A DNA stretch of 64,000 nucleotides from Georgenia sp. M64. Lineage in GTDB: Bacteria > Actinomycetota > Actinomycetes > Actinomycetales > Actinomycetaceae. The DNA lies in contig NZ_CP145809.1 in assembly GCF_038049925.1 (NCBI RefSeq), positions 682,001 to 746,000 on the forward strand, read 5' to 3'. The notes under the pieces were generated by a model that was not told where the DNA came from, made no database searches, and worked only from the letters and a program-made list of their open reading frames with translations. This document shows, one piece after another, positions 19,731 through 26,550 of the stretch (its first letter is position 1; the number at the start of each line of letters is the position of its first letter). The position numbers and the translations under genes were made by a program.

Positions 19731-20912
19731 ATGCCCACCGACGCGCTGCTGGTCTGGTCCGACGACCTCGTCAGCTACGACTTCGGCGTCGGCCACCCCA
19801 TGACCCCCGTGCGCCTGCAGCTGACCCACGACCTCCTCGCCGACCTCGGCGTCCTCGCGTGGCCCGGGCTGCGCGTCCTCCCCGCGCCCGTCGCCGGCGA
19901 CGAGGACCTGCGGCTGGTCCACACCGAGGACTACGTCGCGGACGTCCGCGCGGCGGAGGCCGACGGCCTGCCGCGACCCGAGCGGGGCATCGGCGACGGC
20001 GACACCCCGGTCTTCGGGCACCTCCACTCCGCCTCGGCCCGGATCGTGGGCTCGACCGTGACCGCCGCGCGCGAGGTGTGGGAGGGCCGCGCGGCCCGGG
20101 CGGTGAGCATCGCCGGGGGCATGCACCACGCCATGCCCGGGCGCGCGTCCGGCTTCTGCGTGTACAACGACGTGGCGGTGGCGATCGCGTGGCTGCTCGA
20201 CCACGGCGCACGGAAGGTCGCCTACGTCGACCTCGACGCGCACCACGGCGACGGCGTCGAGCGGACGTTCTGGGACGACCCGCGGGTCCTGACGATCTCG
20301 GTCCACCAGCACCCCGGCTCGCTCTTCCCCGGCACCGGTTACGCGCAGGACACCGGCTCACCCCAGGCGCGGGGCACCGCCGTCAACGTCGCGCTGCCCG
20401 AGGGGACCGCCGGACCGGCGTGGCTGCGTGCCGTCGAGGCCGTCGCCGAGCCGCTGGTGCGCGAGTTCGAGCCCGACGTCCTGGTCAGCCAGCACGGGTG
20501 CGACTGCCACGGGTCGGACCCGCTCGCCGGGCTCGACGTCTCCGTCGACGCCCAGCGCTCGGCGGCCCTCCTCCTCGCCGAGCTCGCCGAGCGGCACGCC
20601 GGCGGTCGGTGGGTCGCCACCGGCGGCGGCGGGTACGAGGTGGTCGGCGTCGTGCCCCGGGCGTGGAGCCACCTGGTCGCCATCGTGGCGGGGCGGCCGC
20701 TCGACCCGGGAACGAAGGTTCCCCCCGCGTGGCGCGACCGGGTGGAGGACCTCACCGGCGAGGGCTCACCGGACACGATGTCCGACGGCGAGGAGGTCGC
20801 GCTGCGTCCGTTCGCCGAGGGGTACAACCCCGACGACCCCGTCGACCGCGCGATCATGGCCACCCGTCAGGCGGTCTTCCCCTGGCACGGGCTCGACCCG
20901 ATCACCTCCTGA
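19731..20912 (+). CDS. AcuC-like histone deacetylase-family protein
   Basis: Zinc-dependent deacetylase fold (393 residues), AcuC type. Active-site marks are the tandem His H132/H133 in GGMHHAMPG, the zinc-binding D169 and H171 in YVDLDAHHGDG, the VSQHGCDCHGSDPL segment with another zinc Asp, and GGGGYEV near 300. AcuC of Bacillus deacetylates and so reactivates acetyl-CoA synthetase; here no acs or acuA lies nearby, so the substrate is open (a lysine-acetylated protein or an acetyl-polyamine). The ATG at 19731 is placed directly behind a TACGGT element and removes an unlikely 23-residue extension. Confidence 0.85.
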   Translation: MPTDALLVWSDDLVSYDFGVGHPMTPVRLQLTHDLLADLGVLAWPGLRVLPAPVAGDEDLRLVHTEDYVADVRAAEADGLPRPERGIGDGDTPVFGHLHSASARIVGSTVTAAREVWEGRAARAVSIAGGMHHAMPGRASGFCVYNDVAVAIAWLLDHGARKVAYVDLDAHHGDGVERTFWDDPRVLTISVHQHPGSLFPGTGYAQDTGSPQARGTAVNVALPEGTAGPAWLRAVEAVAEPLVREFEPDVLVSQHGCDCHGSDPLAGLDVSVDAQRSAALLLAELAERHAGGRWVATGGGGYEVVGVVPRAWSHLVAIVAGRPLDPGTKVPPAWRDRVEDLTGEGSPDTMSDGEEVALRPFAEGYNPDDPVDRAIMATRQAVFPWHGLDPITS

Positions 20913-20992
20913 CGCCGCTCGTCGACGGCGCCCGCCGCCCGTCGTCGACGACGACCCCCAGGCGAGGACCGCACGCCGACGACGACACTTCT

Positions 20993-21058
20993 GCCCCTCG
21001 TCGGCGACACCGTTGGCCCCCGCCGGCGACACCGCTGGCCCCCGCCGGCGACACCGCT
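20993..21058 (+). repeat. 22-bp tandem repeat, three copies
   Basis: Unit GGCCCCCGCCGGCGACACCG plus CT at 21015-21036 and 21037-21058 (identical), preceded by an imperfect copy at 20993-21014 with four substitutions. Located 80 bases downstream of the deacetylase stop. Confidence 0.85.
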
Positions 21059-21223
21059 GCCGCGCTCCGATACCGACCCGGTCGTCCTGCCGGCTGCCGT
21101 GTCACCTGTGTGGCCGCTGTGACGGCAGTGAAAACGGGGGCGAGACGTCCCGCCCGCCCCTGGCGTGCGGGGCACGCGCGTCGCAGGTGCGGCGATTCGT
21201 TTCCGTACGGCGCGATCTGGCCC

Positions 21224-21229
21224 TATATT
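21224..21229 (+). promoter_or_regulatory. candidate -10 for excisionase-like HTH gene
   Basis: TATATT inside an unusually AT-rich run (CCCTATATTTCG), about 50 bases before the preferred ATG at 21279. No convincing -35 seen. Confidence 0.35.
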
Positions 21230-21278
21230 TCGTCGGTAGGCAGCCGCCGTGGGCGGCCCAGACGACGGACGGGTGAGC

Positions 21279-21494
21279 ATGGGCGAGCAGATGGGGGCGC
21301 CGCGGTTCCTCACCGTCGCCGAGGTGGCCGAGCTCATGCGCGTGTCCAAGATGACCGTGTACCGCATGGTCCACGCGGGCGAGCTGCCGGCCGTGCGGAT
21401 GGGCCGTTCCTTCCGCGTCCCGCAGGCGGCGGTCGAGAACATCATCGCCGAGGGTCTGGGCGACTGGGGCCAGGAGAGCGCCCAGAGCCGCTGA
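21279..21494 (+). CDS. excisionase/MerR-like helix-turn-helix DNA-binding protein
   Basis: Small one-domain DNA-binding protein (71 residues) of the HTH_17/excisionase type. The helix-turn-helix and wing are clear: FLTVAEVAELMRVSKMTVYR, then GELPAVRMGRSFRVPQ. The exact start is uncertain: in-frame GTG at 21249 and 21273 and ATG at 21279 and 21291 all leave the domain intact. From memory, the same pair, this HTH gene followed by bS22, is conserved across actinomycetes (Rv0500A-Rv0500B in M. tuberculosis). There is no phage integrase nearby, so despite the family name it is a chromosomal regulator, not a mobile-element gene. Confidence 0.8.
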   Translation: MGEQMGAPRFLTVAEVAELMRVSKMTVYRMVHAGELPAVRMGRSFRVPQAAVENIIAEGLGDWGQESAQSR

Positions 21495-21571
21495 GCCACC
21501 GGTTCAGGCGCCGGTCCCGCCGGTGCAAGAGCCCCTCAGCCGCCGGTAGCGGCGCCGGCCCGCGTTGCGGG

Positions 21572-21577
21572 TAGACT
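21572..21577 (+). promoter_or_regulatory. candidate -10 for bS22 gene
   Basis: TAGACT, placing the transcript start near 21584 and giving a leader of about 68 nt that contains the hairpin at 21589-21613. Confidence 0.45.
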
Positions 21578-21588
21578 CGCCCTGTTCT

Positions 21589-21613
21589 GCGCGCGGCCGG
21601 TCCGGCCGCGCGC
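21589..21613 (+). promoter_or_regulatory. hairpin in bS22 leader
   Basis: Twelve-base arms GCGCGCGGCCGG and CCGGCCGCGCGC around a single T; a realistic fold has ten pairs and a GGTCC loop. It lies between a TAGACT -10 and the bS22 start, so it would sit at the 5' end of the leader, or could end read-through from the HTH gene. Confidence 0.65.
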
Positions 21614-21651
21614 GCCCGTGTCCCGCTCGATCAGCACCTGCGAGGTCCCCT

Positions 21652-21750
21652 ATGGGTTCTGTCATCAAGAAGCGCCGCAAGCGCATGTCGAAGAAGAAGC
21701 ACCGCAAGCTGCTTCGCAAGACCCGTCACCAGCGTCGCAACAAGAAGTGA
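21652..21750 (+). CDS. 30S ribosomal protein bS22 (AURKAIP1/COX24-domain peptide)
   Basis: Very short, strongly basic peptide of 32 residues (21 Lys/Arg or His by eye) with the characteristic block [19 protein letters not shown] followed by [10 protein letters not shown]. This is the actinobacterial small-subunit protein bS22, related to the C-terminal domain of mitochondrial AURKAIP1/COX24, and sits near the decoding-centre side of the 30S subunit in mycobacteria. The frame is open upstream but the ATG at 21652, with GAGG at 21642-21645, gives the canonical peptide. It follows the HTH gene as in other actinomycetes and is followed by a terminator. Confidence 0.93.
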   Translation: MGSVIKKRRKRMSKKKHRKLLRKTRHQRRNKK

Positions 21751-21779
21751 CGTCCCGGCGCTGACGCGCCCGCGATCCC

Positions 21780-21805
21780 AGGCCCGACCGTCCACGGTCG
21801 GGCCT
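21780..21805 (+). terminator. terminator after bS22
   Basis: Perfect 12-base arms AGGCCCGACCGT/ACGGTCGGGCCT with a two-base loop, 29 bases after the stop. No T-run. It lies between bS22 and the convergent HAD gene. Confidence 0.75.
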
Positions 21806-21905
21806 GCGTCGTCCCTGGACGTGTCCACGTCCCCCCAGGTCCGGCGGGTCTGACGCCCCGGCCCGGCCCGTCACCTGCCCGACGGGCGTGCGCAGCGGGT
21901 CCGGG

Positions 21906-22703
21906 TCAGCCCCGCACGCGCCGTAGGCCGGCCCGGACGACGGCGGTGACCGCCCAGACCGTCCCCGTCCAGCTCGCCGACCTGGCGCCGGTGCGCAGGT
22001 CCTGCTTCATCGACCGTCGGCGACGAGCGAAGTCGCGGACCGGCCAGCCCTCCTCGGCGGCGCGCAGCCGCAGCCGCGGCTCGGGGTTGATCGCCACCGG
22101 GTGCCCGACCGCCGAGAGCAGCGCGGCGTCGTTGATGGAGTCCCCGTAGGCGTAGCAGCGCGCGAGGTCCAGGCCCCGTTCGGCGACCAGGGCCCGCACG
22201 GCCACCTCCTTGCCGGCGCCGTGGAGCATCGTGCCGTCGAGCTCGCCGGTGTAGAAGCCGTCCTTGCTCGCCGCGCGGGTGCCGAGCGCACCGGTGGCGC
22301 CGAGCCGTCGGGCGATGAGGTCGGAGATCTCCGTCGGGGTGGCCGTGATGAGCCAGACCTCGTGACCGGCACCGAGGTGCCCGTCGATGAGCGCCCGGGT
22401 CGCCGGGAACACCCGGGAGTCGAGCACCTCGTCGTAGACCTCCTCGCCGATCGAGATGATCTCGGCGACGGAGTGCCCGCGCATGATCCGCAGCGCGCGG
22501 GCCTTGATCCGGGCGATCCGGGTGAGGCTCTCGCCGCGCACCATGAACGCGACGGACTGCCGGGCGAAGAAGAAGATGTCGCGCACACCGAAGAACCCGC
22601 GCCGGTGGAGCTCACGGGCGAGGTGGTAGGCGCTGGCCCCGCGGATGACGGTGTTGTCGACGTCGAAGAACGCCGCCGCGCCGGTGTGAGGGGGCTGGGA
22701 CAC
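21906..22703 (-). CDS. HAD-IB family hydrolase (SerB-like phosphatase)
   Basis: Haloacid dehalogenase-type phosphatase (265 residues), subfamily IB. Motif I is AFFDVDNTV with nucleophile D14 and acid D16; motif II lies in VWLITATPTE; motif III/IV is GDSINDAALLSAVGHPVAINPEP split near residue 185, coordinating magnesium. A basic C-terminus (RRRRSMKQDLRTGARSAS) ends with a hydrophobic stretch. Relatives include M. tuberculosis SerB1 and phosphoserine/lyso-lipid phosphatases; the true substrate is not evident. GTG start with TAGGCT six bases upstream fits a leaderless transcript, divergent from the glutaredoxin-like gene by only 30 bases. Confidence 0.88.
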   Translation of the reverse strand: MSQPPHTGAAAFFDVDNTVIRGASAYHLARELHRRGFFGVRDIFFFARQSVAFMVRGESLTRIARIKARALRIMRGHSVAEIISIGEEVYDEVLDSRVFPATRALIDGHLGAGHEVWLITATPTEISDLIARRLGATGALGTRAASKDGFYTGELDGTMLHGAGKEVAVRALVAERGLDLARCYAYGDSINDAALLSAVGHPVAINPEPRLRLRAAEEGWPVRDFARRRRSMKQDLRTGARSASWTGTVWAVTAVVRAGLRRVRG

Positions 22704-22709
22704 GTCGGC

Positions 22710-22715
22710 AGCCTA
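22710..22715 (-). promoter_or_regulatory. leaderless-type -10 for HAD-IB gene
   Basis: TAGGCT on the minus strand, six bases before the GTG at 22703; back-to-back with the TAGGGT element of the divergent gene. Confidence 0.6.
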
Positions 22716-22720
22716 CGACG

Positions 22721-22726
22721 TAGGGT
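22721..22726 (+). promoter_or_regulatory. leaderless-type -10 for glutaredoxin-like gene
   Basis: TAGGGT seven bases before the ATG at 22734; only five bases separate it from the divergent TAGGCT. Confidence 0.6.
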
Positions 22727-22733
22727 CGCGGGC

Positions 22734-22991
22734 ATGGACGACGTCAGAAATCCGCAACCGCGCGTGGTGCTCTACGGGCGGGTGGGCTGCCACCTCTGCC
22801 ACGACGCCCGCTCGGCGCTCGAGCAGGTGGCAGAGCAGACCGGCGAGCGCTTCGCCGAGGTGGACATCGACACCGACCCCGCTATGCGCGAGCGCTACAG
22901 CGACCTCGTGCCGGTCGTCACCGTCGACGGCACCGAGCAGGGGCACTGGCACATCGACCCGGCGAGGGTCCTGGCGGCGCTGAACCGCTGA
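22734..22991 (+). CDS. glutaredoxin-like (DUF836) thiol-disulfide protein
   Basis: Small thioredoxin-fold protein (85 residues). The redox motif is GCHLC with C19 and C22, followed by VDIDTDPAMRERYSDLVPVV that contains the cis-Pro loop expected in this fold, and a C-terminal helix. Role: thiol-disulfide exchange with unknown partners; the family is common in actinomycetes, where mycothiol replaces glutathione. The ATG sits seven bases after TAGGGT. The gene is divergent from the HAD-IB phosphatase, an arrangement also found (from memory) around Rv0505c-Rv0508. Confidence 0.85.
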   Translation: MDDVRNPQPRVVLYGRVGCHLCHDARSALEQVAEQTGERFAEVDIDTDPAMRERYSDLVPVVTVDGTEQGHWHIDPARVLAALNR

Positions 22992-23100
22992 ACCGCCGGG
23001 ACGACGACGACGGCGGCGCCGAGGCGCCGCCGTCGCGGTGGTGTGCGGTCCGGTCGGACCGGTGCCGTCCCGGCAGCGGGCTGCCGGGACGGCGAGGGGG

Positions 23101-23652
23101 TCAGGCGTTGGCGTCGATCTGGGCGGGCACGGCCGCGACCTCGAGGCCGATCTTGACCTTGTCGCCGACGAGGAAGCCGCCGGTCTCCATGGCCGCGTTC
23201 CAGGTGAGGCCGAAGTCCTTGCGGGAGATCTCGGTCTCGGCGGAGAAGCCGATCCGGGGGGTGCCGAAGGCGTCCACGACGGAGCCGTTGAACTCGGTGG
23301 CGAGCTCGACGGGCTTGGTCACGCCGTTGATGGTGAGGTCGCCCTTGATGACGAAGTCCTCGCCCGAGCCCTCGACCGCGGTGGAGACGAAGGTCCAGGT
23401 GGGCTTGCTCTCGGCGTCCCAGAAGTCGGCGGAGCGGAGGTGGCCGTCGCGGTTGGCGTCGCCGGTGTTGATGGAGGCGGCGTCGATCGTGACGGTCACG
23501 GTCGAGGCGGTGAAGGGCTCCGCCACGACGACCTGGCCCTCGAACCGCTCGAACTTGCCGCGCACCTTGGAGATGCCGGCGTGACGGACGGTGAAGGCGA
23601 CGTCGCTGTGGGACTGGTCGATCGTGTAGGTGCCGCTGGGAACCGTGCTCAT
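23101..23652 (-). CDS. YceI family protein
   Basis: Lipocalin-like YceI protein (183 residues), a family that binds isoprenoid chains such as polyprenols or quinone tails. The opening TYTIDQSHSDVAFTVRHAG and the FWDAESKPTWTF and GDLTINGVTKPVELATEF blocks are diagnostic. There is no signal peptide, so this copy is cytoplasmic, unlike periplasmic E. coli YceI. GAGGAGA precedes the ATG at 23652. A palindrome at 23678-23695 overlaps the likely promoter and a MarR gene lies divergently upstream, suggesting MarR control. Isoprenoid binding is notable next to a menaquinone locus, but a link is inference. Confidence 0.9.
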   Translation of the reverse strand: MSTVPSGTYTIDQSHSDVAFTVRHAGISKVRGKFERFEGQVVVAEPFTASTVTVTIDAASINTGDANRDGHLRSADFWDAESKPTWTFVSTAVEGSGEDFVIKGDLTINGVTKPVELATEFNGSVVDAFGTPRIGFSAETEISRKDFGLTWNAAMETGGFLVGDKVKIGLEVAAVPAQIDANA

Positions 23653-23677
23653 GGTGCTCTCCTCAGGTGGGACGAAG

Positions 23678-23695
23678 TAGTTGACATTTGAACTA
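23678..23695. promoter_or_regulatory. candidate MarR-type operator upstream of yceI
   Basis: TAGTT-GACATTTG-AACTA, perfect five-base arms with an eight-base centre, in the most AT-rich spot of the neighbourhood. On the minus strand it overlaps TATAGT (23697-23692), a plausible yceI -10 located about 33 nt before the yceI ATG. Spacing and symmetry fit a dimeric winged-helix repressor; the adjacent MarR protein is the obvious candidate. Confidence 0.55.
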
Positions 23696-23877
23696 TATAC
23701 TGAGGGGGTCGGGACGGCGCAAGGGCTGTCCCGACGCGTGGACGGTGAGTGCGGCCACAGCCGCCGGTGACCCGGCTCAGCGCGCGGCCACCGTGTACCG
23801 ACGGCACCGCCCCTGCCGTCCCGCTGCGCCCCGTGCCAGACTTGACCAGGCACTCGCCGTGCCGAGGAGGACGACCC

Positions 23878-24459
23878 ATGCCAGCCCTGACCGAGCCCCG
23901 CTGGCTCGACGCCGACCAGCAGCGCAGCTGGCGTGCCCTGCTCCGCGGCTCCGCGAAGCTCTTCGAGGACCTCAACCACGACCTCGAGCGCGACTCCGGG
24001 CTGTCTCTCAACGAGTACGAGGTGCTGGTGCGCCTGTCCGAGGCCGAGGGGCGGACCATGCGCATGTCGGCCCTGGCGGCGGACCTGGTGCACTCGCGCT
24101 CGCGGCTCACCCACACCATCCGCCGCATGGAGTCGGACGGGCTGGTCGAGCGCACCACGTGCGCCATGGACCGCCGGGGCGTGAACTGCACGATGACCCC
24201 GGCGGGCTTCGCACGCCTCGAGGCGGCCGCCCCGCACCACGTCGAGTCCGTGCGTGAGCGGCTGGTCGACCGGATCACCCCGGCGCAGATGCGTGAGCTC
24301 GGCGAGATCATGGCCGTGCTCGCCGAGGACGCCGGCTCCGGCGAGGACGCACGGGACGGCCGCGACGCCGACGAGAGTGCACCGGAAGGCGTCGACGCCG
24401 GCGAGCGGTCACCGGACGGCACCGACGCCGGCGAGCGGTCGGAGCGCATCGCCTCCTGA
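23878..24459 (+). CDS. MarR family transcriptional regulator
   Basis: Winged-helix dimeric repressor (193 residues). The core has LNEYEVLVRLSEAEGRTMRM, recognition region ALAADLVHSRSRLTHTIRRM and the wing CAMDRRGVNCTMTPAGF, then a dimerisation helix. The last 35 residues are an acidic tail made of three imperfect decapeptide repeats (DGRDADESAP type, 24355-24444) unusual for the family. GAGGAGG before the ATG at 23878 fixes the start; an upstream open frame is spurious. It is divergent from yceI, 225 bases away, and probably controls it. The ligand is unknown (phenolics or oxidants in relatives). Confidence 0.88.
   Translation: MPALTEPRWLDADQQRSWRALLRGSAKLFEDLNHDLERDSGLSLNEYEVLVRLSEAEGRTMRMSALAADLVHSRSRLTHTIRRMESDGLVERTTCAMDRRGVNCTMTPAGFARLEAAAPHHVESVRERLVDRITPAQMRELGEIMAVLAEDAGSGEDARDGRDADESAPEGVDAGERSPDGTDAGERSERIAS
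24355..24444 (+). repeat. 30-bp in-frame repeat in MarR gene
   Basis: Three imperfect 30-base copies (24355-24384, 24385-24414, 24415-24444) coding for the decapeptides DGRDADESAP, EGVDAGERSP and DGTDAGERSE at the C-terminus of the MarR protein. Confidence 0.8.
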
Positions 24460-24492
24460 GCGCCCGGTGCACGGACCGCGCCCAGGGTTTGC

Positions 24493-24498
24493 GACACT
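24493..24498 (+). promoter_or_regulatory. possible leaderless -10 for cytochrome maturation cluster
   Basis: GACACT (TANNNT with first base changed) six bases before the ATG at 24505, the same geometry as the better matches elsewhere in the window. Confidence 0.35.
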
Positions 24499-24504
24499 GG
24501 GGGG

Positions 24505-25182
24505 ATGCAGCGAACGACCGTCCACCTCATGCGCCACGGCGAGGTGCACAACCCGCACGGGATCCTCTACGGACGCCAGCCGGGCTACCGGCTCTCCGAC
24601 CGTGGCCAGGAGATGGTCCGGCGGGTCGCGGACGTCCTGCGCGAGGGCGGCAGCGACGTGCGGGCCGTCGTCGCCTCGCCGCTCCAGCGGGCCCAGGAGA
24701 GCGCGCGCCCGACCGCCGAGGCCTACGGCCTCGACCTGGGCACCGACGACCGGCTCATCGAGGCCGGGAACCACTTCGAGGGCCTCGCGGTCAACCGCAA
24801 CCGCGCGATGCTGGCGCACCCGCGTCACTGGCGCTACTACGTCAACCCGTTGCTTCCGAGCTGGGGCGAGCCGTACACCGAGATCATCACGCGCATGAGC
24901 GCCGCGGTCTCCGGCGCCCTGACCACCGCGGTCGGCGGCGAGGCCGTCCTGGTCAGCCACCAGCTGCCCATCTGGACCATGCGGCGGTTCGTCGAGCGCC
25001 TCCCCCTCGTGCACGACCCGCGCCGTCGCCAGTGCGCCCTCGCCTCGCTCACCTCCCTGGACTTCGACGGGCGACGGCTCGTCGGTGTGCGCTACAGCGA
25101 GCCCGCCGGCGAGCTCCTCGTCGGTGCCACCGACATGGTCCCGGGGACCTCGGCGGCGGCGGAGAACGAGGGCGACGAGTGA
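24505..25182 (+). CDS. histidine phosphatase family protein
   Basis: Phosphoglycerate mutase-like phosphatase (225 residues). Catalytic RHG is at residues 10-12 in LMRHGEVHNP, with the second conserved blocks VVASPLQRAQESARPT and the late His in LVSHQLPIW. Substrate unknown. From memory, the same gene stands first in the cytochrome c maturation cluster of mycobacteria (Rv0525), which supports a conserved operon TlpA-CcdA-ResB-CcsA behind it. Its stop overlaps the TlpA start (GTGA). GC-rich leader of only a few bases, so possibly leaderless. Confidence 0.87.
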   Translation: MQRTTVHLMRHGEVHNPHGILYGRQPGYRLSDRGQEMVRRVADVLREGGSDVRAVVASPLQRAQESARPTAEAYGLDLGTDDRLIEAGNHFEGLAVNRNRAMLAHPRHWRYYVNPLLPSWGEPYTEIITRMSAAVSGALTTAVGGEAVLVSHQLPIWTMRRFVERLPLVHDPRRRQCALASLTSLDFDGRRLVGVRYSEPAGELLVGATDMVPGTSAAAENEGDE

Positions 25183-25772
25183 CGGTACGGGTCCTCACCC
25201 GGCGTGCCCTGCTCGGCGTGCTCGCTGCCGGGGTGCTCACGGCGTGCGCGCCGGGCGGCTCGACGGGGGCGCCCGGTGGCGCGGCCGACGCCGGCTACGT
25301 CGCGGGCGACGGCTCGTTCGCCACGTGGACGCCCGACGAGCGCGGTGACGCCGTCGAGCACACGGGGACCAGCTACTCCGGCGAGGAGATCGACCTCGCC
25401 ACCTGGCGCGGCGACGTCGTCGTCATGAACTTCTGGTACGCCGCCTGCCCGCCGTGCCGGAAGGAGGCGCCGGACCTCGTGGCGCTGCACGAGGACTACG
25501 CGGGCGAGGGGGTGCGGCTGCTCGGGGTCAACCCGCGCGACGACGTCGGCACCGCGCAGGCCTTCGAGCGCACCTTCGCCATCCCCTACCCCTCCCTCCA
25601 CGACGAGGGCGCCCGCGCCGTCGCCGCCTTCGAGGGGGTGGTGCCTCTGCAGGCGATGCCCACCACGGTCGTCCTCGACCGCGCCGGACGGGTCGCCGCA
25701 CGCGTCCTCGGTCAGGTCGACCCCGTGGTGCTGCGCGGGCTCGTCGACGACGTCCTCGCCGAGGAGGCCTGA
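25179..25772 (+). CDS. TlpA/ResA-like thiol-disulfide lipoprotein
   Basis: Extracytoplasmic thioredoxin-fold protein (197 residues) that reduces the haem-binding cysteines of apocytochrome c. The N-terminus has RR, a short hydrophobic run and lipobox LTAC with lipidated C23. The redox motif is C90-PP-C93 within NFWYAACPPCRKEAPD, followed by GVNPRDDVGTAQAFE and the cis-Pro MPTTVVLD, typical of TlpA/ResA. GTG at 25179 overlaps the phosphatase stop. CcdA, encoded next, would pass electrons to it from cytoplasmic thioredoxin. Confidence 0.92.
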   Translation: MTVRVLTRRALLGVLAAGVLTACAPGGSTGAPGGAADAGYVAGDGSFATWTPDERGDAVEHTGTSYSGEEIDLATWRGDVVVMNFWYAACPPCRKEAPDLVALHEDYAGEGVRLLGVNPRDDVGTAQAFERTFAIPYPSLHDEGARAVAAFEGVVPLQAMPTTVVLDRAGRVAARVLGQVDPVVLRGLVDDVLAEEA

Positions 25773-25779
25773 GCCGGCC

Positions 25780-26550
25780 GTGTGGGAGCAGATCGCTGAG
25801 CTCTTCCAGCGGACGGTCGTGGACGGGTCGATGCTGGCGGCTCTGCCCGTCGCCGTGCTCGCCGGCCTGGTCTCCTTCGCGTCCCCGTGCGTGCTGCCGC
25901 TGCTGCCGGGCTACGTCGGCTACCTCGGCGGCATGGCCGGGGCCTCGACGCCCGGCGCCCGGCCGGGGCGCGGCAACGGCCGGCTCCTCGCGGGGGTGCT
26001 GCTCTTCGTCGCCGGCTTCACCGCCGTCTTCGTCCTGCTCTCCCTCGTCTTCTCGGTGGTGGGGCTGGCGCTCGCGGCGCGGATGGACACGATCCTGCAG
26101 GTCATGGGCGTCGTCGTCATCGTCATGGGGCTGGCGTTCATGGGCTACCTCCCGTTGCTGCAGAACGAGCGCCGCCCCCACGTCGCGCCCCGGGCGGGTC
26201 TGCTCGGCGCGCCCGTCCTCGGCGCCGTCTTCGGGCTGGGCTGGGCCCCGTGCATCGGCCCGACCCTCGCGGCCGTCCTGACCCTGTCCCTCGGCGGCGC
26301 GGACCCCGCGCGCGGCGTGGCCCTGGCCGTCGCGTACTGCCTGGGCCTGGGCATCCCCTTCGTCGCCCTCGCCATGGCGTTCTCACGCTCGGCGCGGCTC
26401 CTCGGCTTCCTCCGGCGCCACCGCCGGACCATCCAGCGCCTGGGCGGCGGCCTCCTGGTCCTGCTCGGCATCGCCCTGGTCACCGGCCTGTGGGGCGAGC
26501 TCACGGCCTACCTCCAGGGGCTGGTCGCCGACTTCGAGACGGTGGTGTGA
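25780..26550 (+). CDS. ccdA: cytochrome c biogenesis protein CcdA
   Basis: Polytopic membrane protein (256 residues, about six helices) that moves reducing equivalents across the membrane. The two redox cysteines are in the family positions: C37 in ASPCVLPLLPGYVGY in the first helix and C158 in GWAPCIGPTLAAVL in the fourth. GTG start at 25780, seven bases after the TlpA stop. Its stop overlaps the ResB start (TGATG), so the cluster is translationally coupled. Part of system II cytochrome c maturation. Confidence 0.94.
   Translation: MWEQIAELFQRTVVDGSMLAALPVAVLAGLVSFASPCVLPLLPGYVGYLGGMAGASTPGARPGRGNGRLLAGVLLFVAGFTAVFVLLSLVFSVVGLALAARMDTILQVMGVVVIVMGLAFMGYLPLLQNERRPHVAPRAGLLGAPVLGAVFGLGWAPCIGPTLAAVLTLSLGGADPARGVALAVAYCLGLGIPFVALAMAFSRSARLLGFLRRHRRTIQRLGGGLLVLLGIALVTGLWGELTAYLQGLVADFETVV

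Larger units (their letters stand above)
20913..21278. other. intergenic region with 22-bp tandem repeat
   Basis: 366 bases without a convincing gene on either strand. The first third carries three 22-bp tandem copies (20993-21058). The last part has a TATATT -10 candidate (21224-21229) that could serve the HTH gene. Short open frames here on both strands have no recognisable content. Confidence 0.6.

Noticed and set aside
21279-21494. Mobile element signature because of the excisionase-family label
   Set aside because: No integrase, attachment site or other mobile genes nearby; the HTH-bS22 pair is a conserved chromosomal arrangement.
23681-23701. Plus-strand promoter TTGACA ... TATACT upstream of the MarR gene
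   Set aside because: The two boxes are only nine bases apart, far too close; the sequence is better read as an operator dyad.
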